Shown here piece after piece: positions 10,699-21,988 of a stretch of 64,000 nt of DNA (the first letter of the stretch is position 1; every line of letters begins with the position of its first letter). The DNA is from Pseudomonas wenzhouensis (GTDB lineage Bacteria > Pseudomonadota > Gammaproteobacteria > Pseudomonadales > Pseudomonadaceae), in assembly GCF_021029445.1 (NCBI RefSeq), contig NZ_CP072610.1, positions 434,001-498,000 on the forward strand. Reading direction: 5' to 3'. Below the pieces are notes generated by a model. That model did no database searches, was not told the origin of the DNA, and saw only the letters and a program-made list of their open reading frames with translations. Both the position numbers and the translations under genes were made by a program.

Positions 10699-11493
10699 TC
10701 AGCGCCCGCTGACGATGCTCAGGCGGCCCAGCAGCGGCAGCTTGGCCAGGCGCGAGGTGATCGGCAGGCTGACCTTCTCCAGCCATTCGCTGGCGCGATA
10801 ACCCAGCGGGGTGTAGCAGCTCCAGGCCAGCGCCAGCAGGCTGAGGAACACGCCGCCGACCAAGGCGTCCGCGCCCCAGTGGGCGCCGGCCACCAGACGC
10901 GGCAGCATGCCAATCACGGCAATCACCCAGACCAGCAGCAGGCGCCAGCTGCGGGCGAAGAAACTCATGAAATAGGCCCAGATCAGCAGCACCGAGGCAT
11001 GATCGCCAGGGAAGCTGCGGCGGGCGCTGTCTTTCAGGTCCCAGCGCTCTTCCCAGGCCGGGAACAGCTCGGTCAGACGCGCGCTGCCTTCTACCACCAG
11101 CGACGGACTGGCGTGCTGCCAGCCCATGTACTCGACCAGATCGGCGAACAGCACGCGCATCAGCAGCATGACCGTCAGCGCGACGAGAAAGGCGAACAGC
11201 GCGCGACGCACGTGCGGCCCGGTGAAGATCAGATCGGCCTTGAGCATCACCGCCAGCATCACCACGCCGACGCCGGCGTCCAGCGGGCGCATGCTGCCGA
11301 TGGCCCAGATATGGGCCCATACACCGCCAGCATGAACCGGATCGTTGAGCAGCCTGAACAGCCACAGATCGAAGGCGTCCCACAACTCGCGGCTGGGTTG
11401 CCACAGCCAGCTGGCAAGCAGCGCGAAGGCCGCGATATGGCAGGCCAGCATGGCGCGTGGCTGCCAGAGATGATTGATCGAAGGGCTCGACAT
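10699..11493 (-). CDS. PAP2-family membrane phosphatase
   Basis: 264 residues with about six hydrophobic helices. The three PAP2 signature blocks are seen as [14 protein letters not shown] and [11 protein letters not shown], the last two carrying the catalytic histidines. Such enzymes remove or transfer phosphate from lipid pyrophosphates such as undecaprenyl-PP or lipid A at the periplasmic face; the exact substrate is not readable. It converges with hslR across a palindromic repeat and diverges from hslO. Confidence 0.87.
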   Translation of the reverse strand: MSSPSINHLWQPRAMLACHIAAFALLASWLWQPSRELWDAFDLWLFRLLNDPVHAGGVWAHIWAIGSMRPLDAGVGVVMLAVMLKADLIFTGPHVRRALFAFLVALTVMLLMRVLFADLVEYMGWQHASPSLVVEGSARLTELFPAWEERWDLKDSARRSFPGDHASVLLIWAYFMSFFARSWRLLLVWVIAVIGMLPRLVAGAHWGADALVGGVFLSLLALAWSCYTPLGYRASEWLEKVSLPITSRLAKLPLLGRLSIVSGR

Positions 11494-11711
11494 GCGAAAT
11501 CCTTTTGCTGATGAATGACAGGCCTGGCTCCAAGCGCGCGGATGATAGGCGGCGTGGCCAGCGCTACAAGCTCAGTTGCCCGCTCGTTCAGGCGAGGTTC
11601 AGCGGCGGATGTCTGGTATGTGAGCGCTGGCACATGACGGTCGGGCCTTGGTTGTGCTGGCGTTTGTGCCTAAAATCGCCAGCCTTTTTGCAGACCCCTG
11701 GGCAGACCGCT

Positions 11712-12605
11712 ATGAACGACTTCAGTCAACGTTTCCTGTTCGACGACACCGATGTGCGCGGTGAGATGGTCGCGCTGCGCGAGAGCTATGCCCATGTGCT
11801 GGCCAAGCACGCCTACCCGCAGGCGGTGGCGCAACTGCTTGGCGAGATGATGGCCGCTGCAGCGCTGCTGGTCGGCACGCTGAAGTTCGATGGCCTGCTG
11901 GTGCTGCAGGCGCGCGCCGAAGGCCCGCTGTCGCTGCTGATGGTGGAATGCTCCAGCGCACGTGAACTGCGCGGCATCGCCCGCTATGACGCCGAGCGCA
12001 TCGGCGCCGACGTTGACGCCGATCTGCAGAGCCTGATGCCCAATGGCGTGCTGGCCATCACCATCGACCCGACCCGTGGCCAGCGTTACCAGGGCATCGT
12101 CGACCTGGACGGTGCCGACCTGGCCGAGTGCCTGAGCAACTACTTCGCCAGCTCCGAGCAGTTGCCGACGCGCTTCTGGCTCAAGGCCGACGGCCAGCGT
12201 GCCCGTGGCCTGCTGCTGCAGCAACTGCCGCCGCACCACCAGACCGAGCCGCAGGAGCGCGCCGAGAGCTGGAACCATGTGTTGACCCTGGCCGACACCC
12301 TGACCGCCGAAGAGCTGTTGGGGCTGGACAACCCGACTCTGCTGCATCGCCTCTACCATGAAGAGAATGTGCGCCTGTTCGACGAGCAGCCGCTGCAGTT
12401 CCGCTGCAGTTGCTCGCGCGAGCGCTCGGCCGGTGCCCTGGCCAGCCTCGGTCAGGCCGATGCCGAACAGTTGCTGGCCGAGCAGGGTGGCAGCGTGGAA
12501 ATCGACTGCCAGTTCTGCAACGAGCGCTATGCCTTCGACGCCGCCGACATCGCGCAACTGTTCGCTGGCGCCGGCAGCGAGGCGCCGTCACAGACACGGC
12601 ATTGA
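11712..12605 (+). CDS. hslO: Hsp33, redox-regulated chaperone
   Basis: 297 residues. Hsp33 is a holdase switched on by oxidation of its zinc-binding cysteines. The switch is present: Cys232-x-Cys234 (RCSCSRER) and Cys266-x2-Cys269 (DCQFCNER). The N-terminal body contains [19 protein letters not shown] and the substrate-binding core typical of the family. ATG 11712 gives the usual length; the frame is open 69 codons further upstream without family similarity. Convergence of oxidative-stress genes here (gshA, hslO) is suggestive only. Confidence 0.95.
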   Translation: MNDFSQRFLFDDTDVRGEMVALRESYAHVLAKHAYPQAVAQLLGEMMAAAALLVGTLKFDGLLVLQARAEGPLSLLMVECSSARELRGIARYDAERIGADVDADLQSLMPNGVLAITIDPTRGQRYQGIVDLDGADLAECLSNYFASSEQLPTRFWLKADGQRARGLLLQQLPPHHQTEPQERAESWNHVLTLADTLTAEELLGLDNPTLLHRLYHEENVRLFDEQPLQFRCSCSRERSAGALASLGQADAEQLLAEQGGSVEIDCQFCNERYAFDAADIAQLFAGAGSEAPSQTRH

Positions 12606-12694
12606 TGAACTTATCTGGGCGATAACCGTTCTCTATCGGATCGGAGGCTGCCAAGCAGTTCGCTTTTCTGGCATACTCCCGCGACTTTTTTACC

Positions 12695-12722
12695 GTGTAG
12701 CGCAGTTGCCCCTGTACTACAC
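12695..12722. promoter_or_regulatory. inverted repeat in the pckA leader
   Basis: gtgtag and ctacac form a perfect 6-bp inverted repeat with a 16-base spacer, 40 bases before the pckA ATG and just after a run of six T. It could be an operator or a leader-RNA hairpin. Nothing in the sequence identifies a regulator. Confidence 0.25.
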
Positions 12723-12762
12723 AACGTTCGGAAGACTCGGCCAGCGGCCGACGGGGACCCTC

Positions 12763-14304
12763 ATGACGCAAGCCAACAACGCCGTGTACACCGACATCAG
12801 CGCCGCGCAACTGGTCGAAGAAGCCATTCGCCGTGGTGAAGGGGAACTGGCCGCCAACGGCGCGCTGGTCGTACGTACTGGTCATCGCACTGGCCGCTCG
12901 CCGGCTGATCGTTTCATCGTTCAGGAGCCGAGCACCGAGGCGCAAATTGCCTGGGGCAACATCAACCGTCCGTTCCCGGCCGACAAGTTCGATGCCCTGT
13001 GGGATCGCGTGGTCGCCTTCAACAACGCTCAGGAACACTTCGTCTCCCACGTTCACGTCGGTTCCGCCGCCGAGCACTACCTGCCGGTGAAGATGACCAC
13101 CGCGACCGCCTGGCAGAATCTGTTCGGCCGTCAGCTGTTCATCAACCCCGAGACCTACAACCCGGCTGCCAAGGCCGAGTGGCAGATCCTCAACGTCGCC
13201 AATTTCGAGTGCGTGCCCGAGCGTGATGGCACCAACTCCGATGGTTGCGTGATCATCAACTTCGCTGCCAAGAAAGTGCTGATCGCCGGCATGCGTTACG
13301 CCGGTGAAATGAAGAAGGCCATGTTCTCCGTGCAGAACTTCCTGCTGCCGGAAAAAGACGTGCTGCCGATGCACTGCGCCGCTAACATCGGCGAAGAAGG
13401 CGACGTCACCCTGTTCTTCGGTCTGTCCGGCACCGGCAAGACCACCCTGTCCGCTGACGAGTCGCGTTACCTGATCGGTGACGACGAGCACGGCTGGGGC
13501 GAAGGCGTGGTGTTCAACATCGAAGGCGGCTGCTACGCCAAGTGCATCGACCTGTCCGAGAAGAACGAGCCGGTGATCTGGAAAGCCATCCAGTTCGGCA
13601 CCGTGCTGGAAAACGTCGTGCTCGACGAAGAGCGCGTTCCGGATTACGCCGACGACAGCCTGACCCAGAACAGCCGCGCCGCCTACCCGCTGGAGTACGT
13701 CGAGAAGCGCAGCGAGAAGAATCTGGGCGGTGAGCCGAATGCGGTGATCTTCCTGACCTGCGACCTCACTGGCGTACTGCCGCCGGTGTCGATCCTCAAC
13801 AACGAGCAGGCGGCCTACCACTTCCTGTCCGGCTACACCGCGCTGGTCGGTTCCACCGAAATGGGTTCGGGCGGCGGCATCAAGTCGACCTTCTCCACCT
13901 GCTTCGGCGCGCCGTTCTTCCCGCGCCCGGCTGGCGTTTACGCCGAGCTGCTGATCAAGCGCATCAACGCCTTCGGCTCCAAGGTCTACCTGGTCAACAC
14001 CGGCTGGACCGGCGGTGGCTACGGCGTCGGCAAGCGTTTCAACATCCCCACCACCCGTGGTGTGATCGCCGCCATCCAGAGCGGTGCGCTGATCGGTGCC
14101 GAGACCGAGCACCTGCCGATCATCAACCTGGACGTGCCGAAGGCCGTTCCGGGCGTCGACACCAACCTGCTCAACCCGCGCAACACCTGGGCAGACAAGA
14201 ACGCCTACGACGAAGCTGCCAAAGGCCTGGCCAAGCTGTTCATCGACAATTTCCAGAAGTTCGATGTCAGCGAAGCGATCAAGAACGCCGGCCCGCAGCT
14301 GTAA
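12763..14304 (+). CDS. pckA: phosphoenolpyruvate carboxykinase (ATP)
   Basis: 513 residues. Converts oxaloacetate to phosphoenolpyruvate using ATP, the entry to gluconeogenesis that pseudomonads need when growing on organic acids. The P-loop GLSGTGKTT sits at residues 220-228, with [10 protein letters not shown] near the N-terminus and the metal/ATP region DDEHGW further on. The start follows GGGGA and gives the same length as the P. aeruginosa enzyme. A strong terminator follows immediately. Confidence 0.97.
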   Translation: MTQANNAVYTDISAAQLVEEAIRRGEGELAANGALVVRTGHRTGRSPADRFIVQEPSTEAQIAWGNINRPFPADKFDALWDRVVAFNNAQEHFVSHVHVGSAAEHYLPVKMTTATAWQNLFGRQLFINPETYNPAAKAEWQILNVANFECVPERDGTNSDGCVIINFAAKKVLIAGMRYAGEMKKAMFSVQNFLLPEKDVLPMHCAANIGEEGDVTLFFGLSGTGKTTLSADESRYLIGDDEHGWGEGVVFNIEGGCYAKCIDLSEKNEPVIWKAIQFGTVLENVVLDEERVPDYADDSLTQNSRAAYPLEYVEKRSEKNLGGEPNAVIFLTCDLTGVLPPVSILNNEQAAYHFLSGYTALVGSTEMGSGGGIKSTFSTCFGAPFFPRPAGVYAELLIKRINAFGSKVYLVNTGWTGGGYGVGKRFNIPTTRGVIAAIQSGALIGAETEHLPIINLDVPKAVPGVDTNLLNPRNTWADKNAYDEAAKGLAKLFIDNFQKFDVSEAIKNAGPQL

Positions 14305-14320
14305 GCTGAGCCGCGCTTCT

Positions 14321-14353
14321 GACAAAGCCGCCTTCGGGCGGCTTTGTCATTTA
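14321..14353 (+). terminator. rho-independent terminator of pckA
   Basis: A perfect 12-bp stem (gacaaagccgcc / ggcggctttgtc) capped by a TTCG tetraloop lies 17 bases after the pckA stop. The T-rich end is short (catttat), but the descending A/T arm supplies additional T residues. Confidence 0.85.
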
Positions 14354-14369
14354 TGGCGTGGTGGTCGCG

Positions 14370-14426
14370 GAGCCCGGATGAAATCCGGGATGGCTGGTGA
14401 CCCTTCCCGGACTTTATCCGGGCTAC
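14370..14426. repeat. REP-like palindromic pair, family A copy 3
   Basis: Arms agcccggatgaaatccggg and cccggactttatccgggctac, between the pckA terminator and the helicase gene, both of which read rightward. Same architecture as the other family A copies. Confidence 0.85.
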
Positions 14427-14496
14427 GTTCCATGGCGTACCCTGGCGAACCGCGTTATGGTCAGGGGCCATTCAGCGGTCAACGGAGTGACAGCGC

Positions 14497-16425
<1,929 letters not shown>

Positions 16426-16454
16426 GGTCTTGTGGGTATTGCTCGGAAGTGATG

Positions 16455-16475
16455 GGTGCGCACGGCGCACCCTAC
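16455..16475. repeat. palindromic repeat, family B copy 1 (single unit)
   Basis: ggtgcgcacggcgcaccctac is a 21-base unit of the family also seen at 25752, 34934, 37108 and 59193. It lies in the gap between the convergent helicase and lipoprotein genes. A second, degenerate half may follow in the GC-rich stretch at 16498-16530. Confidence 0.7.
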
Positions 16476-16554
16476 CGGTTTCGCCAATTGTCTAGGGCGC
16501 GCCGCGCGCAGCGAGGACTGCGTAGGAAATACCTGGTGTACGCAAGGCGGCCCT

Positions 16555-17154
16555 TTATTGGGTAGCGCGTTGCCCTTCAGCCAGCGTCCAGTCCACCAGC
16601 TCGCGGGACAATTGATCCCCTGCCTGAGCGAAAGCCGCCACCACCGAGGCAATCGAGGTATCGCTTGCCGGCTGGCTGATGCTGAAGCGGCGGCTGGCAA
16701 TGATCTGCTGGCTGCGTGCATCGACCAGGCTGGCATCCAGGCGGATCAGGGCATGCGGGAGGCCATCACGGTATTCGCTATGGAAGCTGCGCAGGTCGCT
16801 GACCAGCTCCAGGTCGGCCTGCAGGCGTTGTTCCTCATTACTCAGTGCCTGGATGCGCCCGTCGTCATGGAAGGCATCGAGCAGGCGATTACGCAGCAGT
16901 CGTGGCGTGCGCTCGCTCCAGCGTACGCCCTGGTAGGTGTTGACCCGGCCAGGCTCGGGCAGCACGACGATGCGCGCATCGTCGAGCAGCTGATTGCTGA
17001 GCGGACTGTTGACCCGCAGTGACCAGTCGACGCGCTGCGTCTGCGCAGGCAGTGCCGCGCCAGGCAGCAGGTAGATATCCAGCGGTTCGCTCTGCGGCAG
17101 GATCGAGCAGGCACCGAGCAGAGCGGCAGCCAGCAGCAGGGTGAGACGCTTCAT
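16555..17154 (-). CDS. ABC-type transport auxiliary lipoprotein (PqiC-like)
   Basis: 199 residues. A signal peptide with lipobox (LLAAALLGAC, Cys16) precedes a domain of the PqiC / DUF330 type (IYLLPG ... WSLRVNSPLSNQLLDDARIVVLPEPGRVNTY). It probably sits on the inner leaflet of the outer membrane and receives lipid passed by the MCE protein. It is the last gene of a four-gene transporter operon and overlaps the MCE stop by ATGA. Confidence 0.85.
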   Translation of the reverse strand: MKRLTLLLAAALLGACSILPQSEPLDIYLLPGAALPAQTQRVDWSLRVNSPLSNQLLDDARIVVLPEPGRVNTYQGVRWSERTPRLLRNRLLDAFHDDGRIQALSNEEQRLQADLELVSDLRSFHSEYRDGLPHALIRLDASLVDARSQQIIASRRFSISQPASDTSIASVVAAFAQAGDQLSRELVDWTLAEGQRATQ

Positions 17155-18068
17155 GGTTGGAACTCCTTGATGCTGTCGTTGCGCAGCAGGTAACCGGTGG
17201 GGTCCTGTTCCAGGCGGCGGGAGAAACTGCGCAGGGCACCGAGGGTGTCGCGCAGTTCGCCAATCGCCGGACCCAGCTCGCCAAGCCCCTGCATGCCGTT
17301 GTCCAGCGCGCTGCGATTGCTTTCCAGCAGTTGCTCGATGCTGTGGCTGCTGCGCTCCAGCGAGGCCATCAGGCGTTCGGCATTGTCCAGCGCCTGGCTG
17401 CCCTGGCCGTCGAGCAGGCGCTTGGCGGTGCGCATCAACTCGGCTGCTTCGCGGGTGGCCGCGCTGGTCTGGCGCAGGGCTTCACCGAGTTCGTCACGCT
17501 GGTCAGCGATGCCGGCGGTGGCCTGCTCGAGATTTTCCAGGGTTCGCGAGACGCGTTCGGCATTTTCGCGCGAGAGCATGCGATTGGCGCGTGTCAGCAG
17601 GCGGGTGATGTTGAGCACCAGATCCTCGCCATTGGCCATCAGTCGCGACAGCGGCGAGCGGTCGGCGATAATGATGCCGGGCTGACCATCCTCCCCCTTC
17701 AGGGGCGGGCTTTCCGGGCTGCCGCTGTATAGCTGGATCACCGCCAGGCCGGTGATGCTGGTGATCGACAGGCGCGCACGGGTGTCCTGCTTGATCGGTG
17801 TGCCACCGACGATACGGATGCGCGCGCGCACCGTGCGTGGGTCGTCGGGGTCGAGGCCGAGGCGGATCACGTCACCGACCTTGATGCCGCTGTACTGTAC
17901 CGCACTGCCCTGCGACAGGCCGCTGACCTCCTCGTTGAAGATCACTTCGTAATCGGTGAAGGCGCGATCGGCACCGGCCTTGTTCAGCCACAGGCCGAAC
18001 AGCAGCGCGGCCCCTACCGTAAGCACGGTAAACAGGCCGATCAGCACATGATGGGCTCTGGGTTCCAT
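17151..18068 (-). CDS. MCE/MlaD-family lipid transport substrate-binding protein
   Basis: 305 residues. One N-terminal transmembrane helix (VLIGLFTVLTVGAALLFGLWL) and one MCE domain (YEVIFNEEVSGLSQGSAVQYSGIKVGDV ... GLAVIQLYSG) are followed by a long helical region with heptad-like spacing. MCE proteins form hexameric rings or tubes that carry lipids across the periplasm. Second-to-last gene of the transporter operon, directly abutting the ATPase gene. Confidence 0.9.
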   Translation of the reverse strand: MEPRAHHVLIGLFTVLTVGAALLFGLWLNKAGADRAFTDYEVIFNEEVSGLSQGSAVQYSGIKVGDVIRLGLDPDDPRTVRARIRIVGGTPIKQDTRARLSITSITGLAVIQLYSGSPESPPLKGEDGQPGIIIADRSPLSRLMANGEDLVLNITRLLTRANRMLSRENAERVSRTLENLEQATAGIADQRDELGEALRQTSAATREAAELMRTAKRLLDGQGSQALDNAERLMASLERSSHSIEQLLESNRSALDNGMQGLGELGPAIGELRDTLGALRSFSRRLEQDPTGYLLRNDSIKEFQP

Positions 18069-18854
18069 TCATTGACTCCCTGCCGCCGTAGCGGTCTGTG
18101 CAGCCGCGCGTCCACGCGGGCCGTGAAAATATTGCTGGATCCAGGCATCGTCGGTGGCGGCTACCACGTCCAGGCGGTCGGCCACCAATACCTTTTTCTG
18201 CGCCAGCACCGCGACGCGGTCGCAGATGCTGTAGAGCGTGTCCAGGTCGTGGGTGACCAGAAACACGCTGAGCCCCAGGCTGTCGCTGAGGGTACGAATC
18301 AGCTGGTCGAAGGCGGCTGCGCCGATGGGGTCGAGGCCGGCGGTCGGCTCGTCGAGAAACAGAATCTCCGGATCCAGCGCCAGGGCGCGGGCCAGGGCGG
18401 CGCGTTTGACCATGCCGCCGGACAGTGAGCTGGGGTATTTGTCGGCAGCATTGCTGGGTAGGCCGGCCAGGGCGATCTTGACCCGCGCCAGGCGCTCGGC
18501 GGCGGCGCGCGACAGGCCGGCGTGCTCGATCAGTGGCAGGGCGATGTTCTCGCTCACCGTCAGCGAGGAGAACAGCGCGCCGCGCTGGTAGAGTACGCCG
18601 AAGCGCCGCTCCAGTTGCGAGCGGCGTTCTGTCGGCAGGCTCAGCAGCTCTTCACCGAATACCCGCACGGTGCCGGCATTGGGGCGGCGCAGGCCGACGA
18701 TGCTGCGCAGCAGCACCGACTTGCCGGTACCCGAGCCGCCGACCACGCCGAGAATCTCACCGCGGTACAGGTCGAAATCCAGATGCTCGTGCACCACCTG
18801 GCGGCCAAAGCGGTTGCTCAGGTTGCGCACCTCGATGACGCTGTCGCGGCTCAC
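18069..18854 (-). CDS. ABC transporter ATP-binding protein (MlaF-like)
   Basis: 261 residues. Walker A GGSGTGKS, ABC signature LSGGMVKR, Walker B EILFLDEP and the H-loop histidine (VTHDLD) are all intact, so it should hydrolyse ATP. It pairs with the MlaE-type permease upstream; its GTG start overlaps the permease stop (GTGA). Function: energises phospholipid movement between membranes, with direction unknown. Confidence 0.92.
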   Translation of the reverse strand: MSRDSVIEVRNLSNRFGRQVVHEHLDFDLYRGEILGVVGGSGTGKSVLLRSIVGLRRPNAGTVRVFGEELLSLPTERRSQLERRFGVLYQRGALFSSLTVSENIALPLIEHAGLSRAAAERLARVKIALAGLPSNAADKYPSSLSGGMVKRAALARALALDPEILFLDEPTAGLDPIGAAAFDQLIRTLSDSLGLSVFLVTHDLDTLYSICDRVAVLAQKKVLVADRLDVVAATDDAWIQQYFHGPRGRAAAQTATAAGSQ

Positions 18855-19990
18855 CAGCCCATCTCCATCAGGAACAGCGCAGCCAGGGCATCAAGCAGGA
18901 TCACCACGAAGATCGACTGCACCACCGCCGAGGTGGTGTGCTCGCCCACCGATTGTGCGCTGCCACTGACCTTGAAGCCTTCCAGGCAGCCGATCAGGGC
19001 GATCAGGAAGGCGAAAATCGGCGCCTTGAGCAGGCCGACCAGGAAGTGCCGCAGCAGATCGCTGTCCTGCAGGATCGACAGGTACATGACCAGCGGGATG
19101 TCCAGCGCCACGATGCAGACCAGGGCGCCGCCGAGCATACCGCTGAGCATGGCGATGAAGGTCAGGATCGGCAGGGCGATGAGCATGGCGAACACCCGGG
19201 GCAGCACCAGCAGTTCGATGGGGCTCAGGCCCAGGGTGCGAATGGCGTCGATTTCCTCGTTGGCCTTCATCGAGCCGATTTGCGCGGTGAAGGCACTGGC
19301 GGTGCGGCCGGCCATGAGAATGGCGGTAAGCAGCACGCCGAACTCGCGCAGGAAGGAAAAGGCCACCAGGTTCACCGTGTAGATGCTGGCGCCGAAGTCG
19401 GCGAGGATGGTCGCGCCGAGAAAGGCCACCACGGCGCCGACCAGAAAGGTCAGCAGGGCGACGATGGGCACGGCGTTGAGCCCGCATTGCTCCAGGTGCG
19501 CGGCCAGGGCGGTCAGGCGCCAGCGTCGCGGGCGCAGCAGAATCGCCAGCATGCTGGCCAGGGTCAGGCCCATGAAGCCGAGCAGGGCACGGCCCTGGTG
19601 CCACATGCCTTCGACCACTTCGCCGATATGCCCGAGCACTTCACGCGCCACCGAGGGTTGCGCTGTTGGCTGCGTCTGCGGGCTGTCTGCCATGGCGTTT
19701 GCCACCGCCAGCAGCAGGGCGCGGCGCTGCGCGCTCAAGGCGCTCTGCTGTACGAGCTGGCGCAGGCGTTCGCTGCCGAGCAGTTCGACCAGCAGCGCTG
19801 CACCGGCAGTATCCAGCGCGGCCAGGTCGCCGAGGTCGACGCGTTCGCTGCCCTGCAGGCGTTCGCGCAACGCCAATACCTGGGGTTCGAGCAGGCTGTA
19901 ATGGGCCAGCGTCCAGTCGCCACCCAGCCGCAGGTCGCTGGCGGCGTCCGTGTCGCGGGTCTGCGGCGAAGTCAGGTAGGGTGTGGTCAT
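18851..19990 (-). CDS. MlaE-type permease with fused N-terminal STAS domain
   Basis: 379 residues. The first 100 residues form a STAS-like domain (LRLGGDWTLAHYSLLEPQV ... RVDLGDLAALDTAGAALLVEL), equivalent to the separate MlaB of E. coli; the rest is a MlaE membrane domain (GAVVAFLGATILADFGASIY, ILMAGRTASAFTAQIGSMK, EEIDAIRTLGLSPIELLVLPR) with about five helices. First gene of the operon permease, ATPase, MCE, lipoprotein. I used ATG 19990; a GTG two codons earlier is possible. It resembles P. aeruginosa PA3211-PA3214 as I recall it. Confidence 0.9.
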   Translation of the reverse strand: MTTPYLTSPQTRDTDAASDLRLGGDWTLAHYSLLEPQVLALRERLQGSERVDLGDLAALDTAGAALLVELLGSERLRQLVQQSALSAQRRALLLAVANAMADSPQTQPTAQPSVAREVLGHIGEVVEGMWHQGRALLGFMGLTLASMLAILLRPRRWRLTALAAHLEQCGLNAVPIVALLTFLVGAVVAFLGATILADFGASIYTVNLVAFSFLREFGVLLTAILMAGRTASAFTAQIGSMKANEEIDAIRTLGLSPIELLVLPRVFAMLIALPILTFIAMLSGMLGGALVCIVALDIPLVMYLSILQDSDLLRHFLVGLLKAPIFAFLIALIGCLEGFKVSGSAQSVGEHTTSAVVQSIFVVILLDALAALFLMEMGW

Positions 19991-20086
19991 CGGCACAGCT
20001 TAGCGCCGCACGGGTCTTTCAGGCCAGCCATGCCGGTCAGCAGATGTGAATGGCGTGTGGCAGCTTCGGCACGCAGCGGATGACAG

Positions 20087-20112
20087 GCGCATGCGCTAAG
20101 GTGATGCGCATC
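20087..20112. promoter_or_regulatory. pair of 10-bp palindromes in a divergent promoter
   Basis: gcgcatgcgc (20087-20096) and gatgcgcatc (20103-20112) are both perfect palindromes that share the core ATGCGC and have centres 16 bases apart. They lie between the divergently transcribed lipid transporter operon and the flavin monooxygenase gene, 25 bases before the latter's ATG. They could bind a dimeric regulator; none is encoded adjacent. Confidence 0.3.
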
Positions 20113-20137
20113 GTTGCAAGACCGTGAGGGATGCGCC

Positions 20138-21625
20138 ATGTCCGTCGAACATCTGGATGTCCTGATCATCGGTGCCGGTCTGTCCGGTATCGGCGCGGCC
20201 TGTCATCTCAAAAGACTGTGCCCGGACAAGCGCTTCGCCATTCTCGAAGCGCGCGAGGCCATGGGCGGCACCTGGGGTCTGTTTCGTTATCCGGGTATCC
20301 GTTCCGATTCGGACATGTACACCCTCGGCTACAACTTCAAGCCCTGGCGCGATGCGCAAGCCATCGCTGACGGCGCTTCGATTCGCCGCTACATCGAGGA
20401 AACCGCCGCCGAGCACGCTGTCGACGGCTTGATTCGCTATCGGCACAGGGTGCTCCAGGCCAATTGGTGCAGTGCCGACGCCACCTGGCAGTTGCTGGTG
20501 CAGCGTGGTGACGAGGCCGAGCCGCTGCGCATGCGTTGTCAGTTCCTGATGATGTGCACCGGCTACTACTGCTATGAGGCCGGCTATACCCCCGAATTCG
20601 CCGGGCGTGAGGCTTATCAGGGCACCTTCATCCATCCGCAGCAGTGGCCTGAAGGGTTCGACCACAGCGGCAAGCGTGTGCTGGTGATCGGCAGCGGTGC
20701 GACCGCCGTGACCCTGGTGCCGGCGCTGGCCGAGCGCGCGGCGCAGGTGACCATGTTGCAGCGTTCGCCGAGTTACGTGATCAATCTGCCGCAGCGTGAT
20801 GCGCTGTCCAACGCGCTGCGGCGAGTGTTGCCGGAGAAATGGGTGTACCGCCTGGCGCGCGGGCGTAACGTCACCCTGCAGCTGGTCTTCTATACGCTGG
20901 CCAAGCGCTTTCCCAATCTGGTACGGCGGATACTGCTGGGGCTGGTGCGGCGTCAACTGGGCGATAGAGTCGATCTGCGCCACTTCAGCCCCCGCTACAA
21001 ACCCTGGGACCAGCGCGTCTGTGCGGTGCCGGATGGCGATCTGTTCCGGGTATTGCGCCAGGGCAAGGCACAGGTGGTGACGGCCGAGATCGAGTGTTTC
21101 ACTGCGCACGGCATCCGCCTGAAAAGCGGTGAGGAACTGACTGCCGACGTGATCGTCAGCGCCACCGGCCTGCAGTTGCAGTTGTTCGGCGGTATCGAGG
21201 TGCAGGTCGATGGTGTGCCTTTCCAGGCGCCGCTGAGCATGGGCTACCGGGGCATCATGCTGCGCGATCTGCCCAACCTGGCGGTGGTGATGGGGTATAC
21301 CAACGCCAGCTGGACGCTCAAGGCCGATCTTTCCAGCGAATACTTCTGCCGCCTGATCAGGCACCTGGACGCCATCGGCATGCGCCAGGTGACCCCGCGT
21401 GACAATGACCGCAGCGTCCGCCCTGAGCCCTTTCTCGACTTGCAGTCAGGTTATATCGAGCGTGCCGCGCACCTGTTGCCGGCGCAGGGCGACCGCGTGC
21501 CGTGGAAGCTGCATCAGAACTATCTGCTCGATCTGGTGCTGTTGCGCTACGGCAAGCTGGAGGATGACTATCTGGTGTTCTCTGCGCCTCGGCAGAAACC
21601 TCAAGCGGCGTTGGTACAGCCCTGA
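20138..21625 (+). CDS. flavin-containing monooxygenase, Baeyer-Villiger type
   Basis: 495 residues. An FAD-binding GAGLSGIGAA at residues 12-21, the EAREAMGGTW segment, a BVMO-like fingerprint (YQGTFIHPQQWPE) and the NADPH-binding GSGATAVTLVPAL make this a class B flavoprotein monooxygenase. It likely oxygenates a ketone or hydrophobic carbonyl; the substrate is unknown. Start ATG 20138 follows GAGGGA. The C-terminal region has a hydrophobic helix typical of the membrane-associated subgroup. Homologues occur across Pseudomonas (PA1538-like as recalled). Confidence 0.88.
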   Translation: MSVEHLDVLIIGAGLSGIGAACHLKRLCPDKRFAILEAREAMGGTWGLFRYPGIRSDSDMYTLGYNFKPWRDAQAIADGASIRRYIEETAAEHAVDGLIRYRHRVLQANWCSADATWQLLVQRGDEAEPLRMRCQFLMMCTGYYCYEAGYTPEFAGREAYQGTFIHPQQWPEGFDHSGKRVLVIGSGATAVTLVPALAERAAQVTMLQRSPSYVINLPQRDALSNALRRVLPEKWVYRLARGRNVTLQLVFYTLAKRFPNLVRRILLGLVRRQLGDRVDLRHFSPRYKPWDQRVCAVPDGDLFRVLRQGKAQVVTAEIECFTAHGIRLKSGEELTADVIVSATGLQLQLFGGIEVQVDGVPFQAPLSMGYRGIMLRDLPNLAVVMGYTNASWTLKADLSSEYFCRLIRHLDAIGMRQVTPRDNDRSVRPEPFLDLQSGYIERAAHLLPAQGDRVPWKLHQNYLLDLVLLRYGKLEDDYLVFSAPRQKPQAALVQP

Positions 21626-21768
21626 GGTGATGGGGTATAGCGAATTTCCTACAAGATGTTGCGTAATCGTGCCGCTTACTTTTCTGGCATAGCGCCACTA
21701 CACTTTTGTCAATTGCATCACGGATGAACAATCAGGTGCCAAGCACCTAGCCAATCAAGAGGTCGGCC

Positions 21769-21936
21769 ATGAAGGAACAGCGCCATCTGCCCGCATTACG
21801 GGCGCATATCGAGCAATTGCTGAGCAAGGGCTGGATCATCTCCAATCGCAGCCCATTGACCCTGCAGAACGGTCATCGTTGCTATCTGGTTTCCCACGGC
21901 ATGCTGATCAGCGACTCTTCTTCGCGCGCTGCCTGA
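21769..21936 (+). CDS. 55-aa hypothetical protein
   Basis: A short frame starting MKEQRHLPALRAHIEQLLSK, preceded by AAGAGG 5-10 bases upstream and followed by a strong terminator 12 bases after the stop, so it looks like a complete small transcription unit. The protein has an amphipathic helix, then a beta-rich part with WIISNRSPLTLQNGHRCYLVS and a serine-rich end. No domain recognised and no signal peptide. I believe similar short proteins occur in other pseudomonads but cannot confirm this. Confidence 0.6.
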   Translation: MKEQRHLPALRAHIEQLLSKGWIISNRSPLTLQNGHRCYLVSHGMLISDSSSRAA

Positions 21937-21948
21937 CCGCTTTCCCGA

Positions 21949-21988
21949 CCGCTGCGCCCTGATCCCCGTCTGGCGCAGCGGCGTTTTT
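21949..21988 (+). terminator. rho-independent terminator of the 55-aa gene
   Basis: A 10-bp perfect stem, ccgctgcgcc / ggcgcagcgg, with a 13-base loop is followed by cgtttttt. It lies immediately downstream of the short gene, which supports that gene being transcribed. Confidence 0.85.

Noticed and set aside
11505..11711. 69-codon N-terminal extension of hslO
   Set aside because: Not similar to Hsp33, overlaps the promoter region shared with the PAP2 gene, and the shorter form has the correct family length.
12181..14325. Long antisense frame over pckA and the hslO end
   Set aside because: It crosses two well-supported genes and the pckA terminator; its product has no family features.
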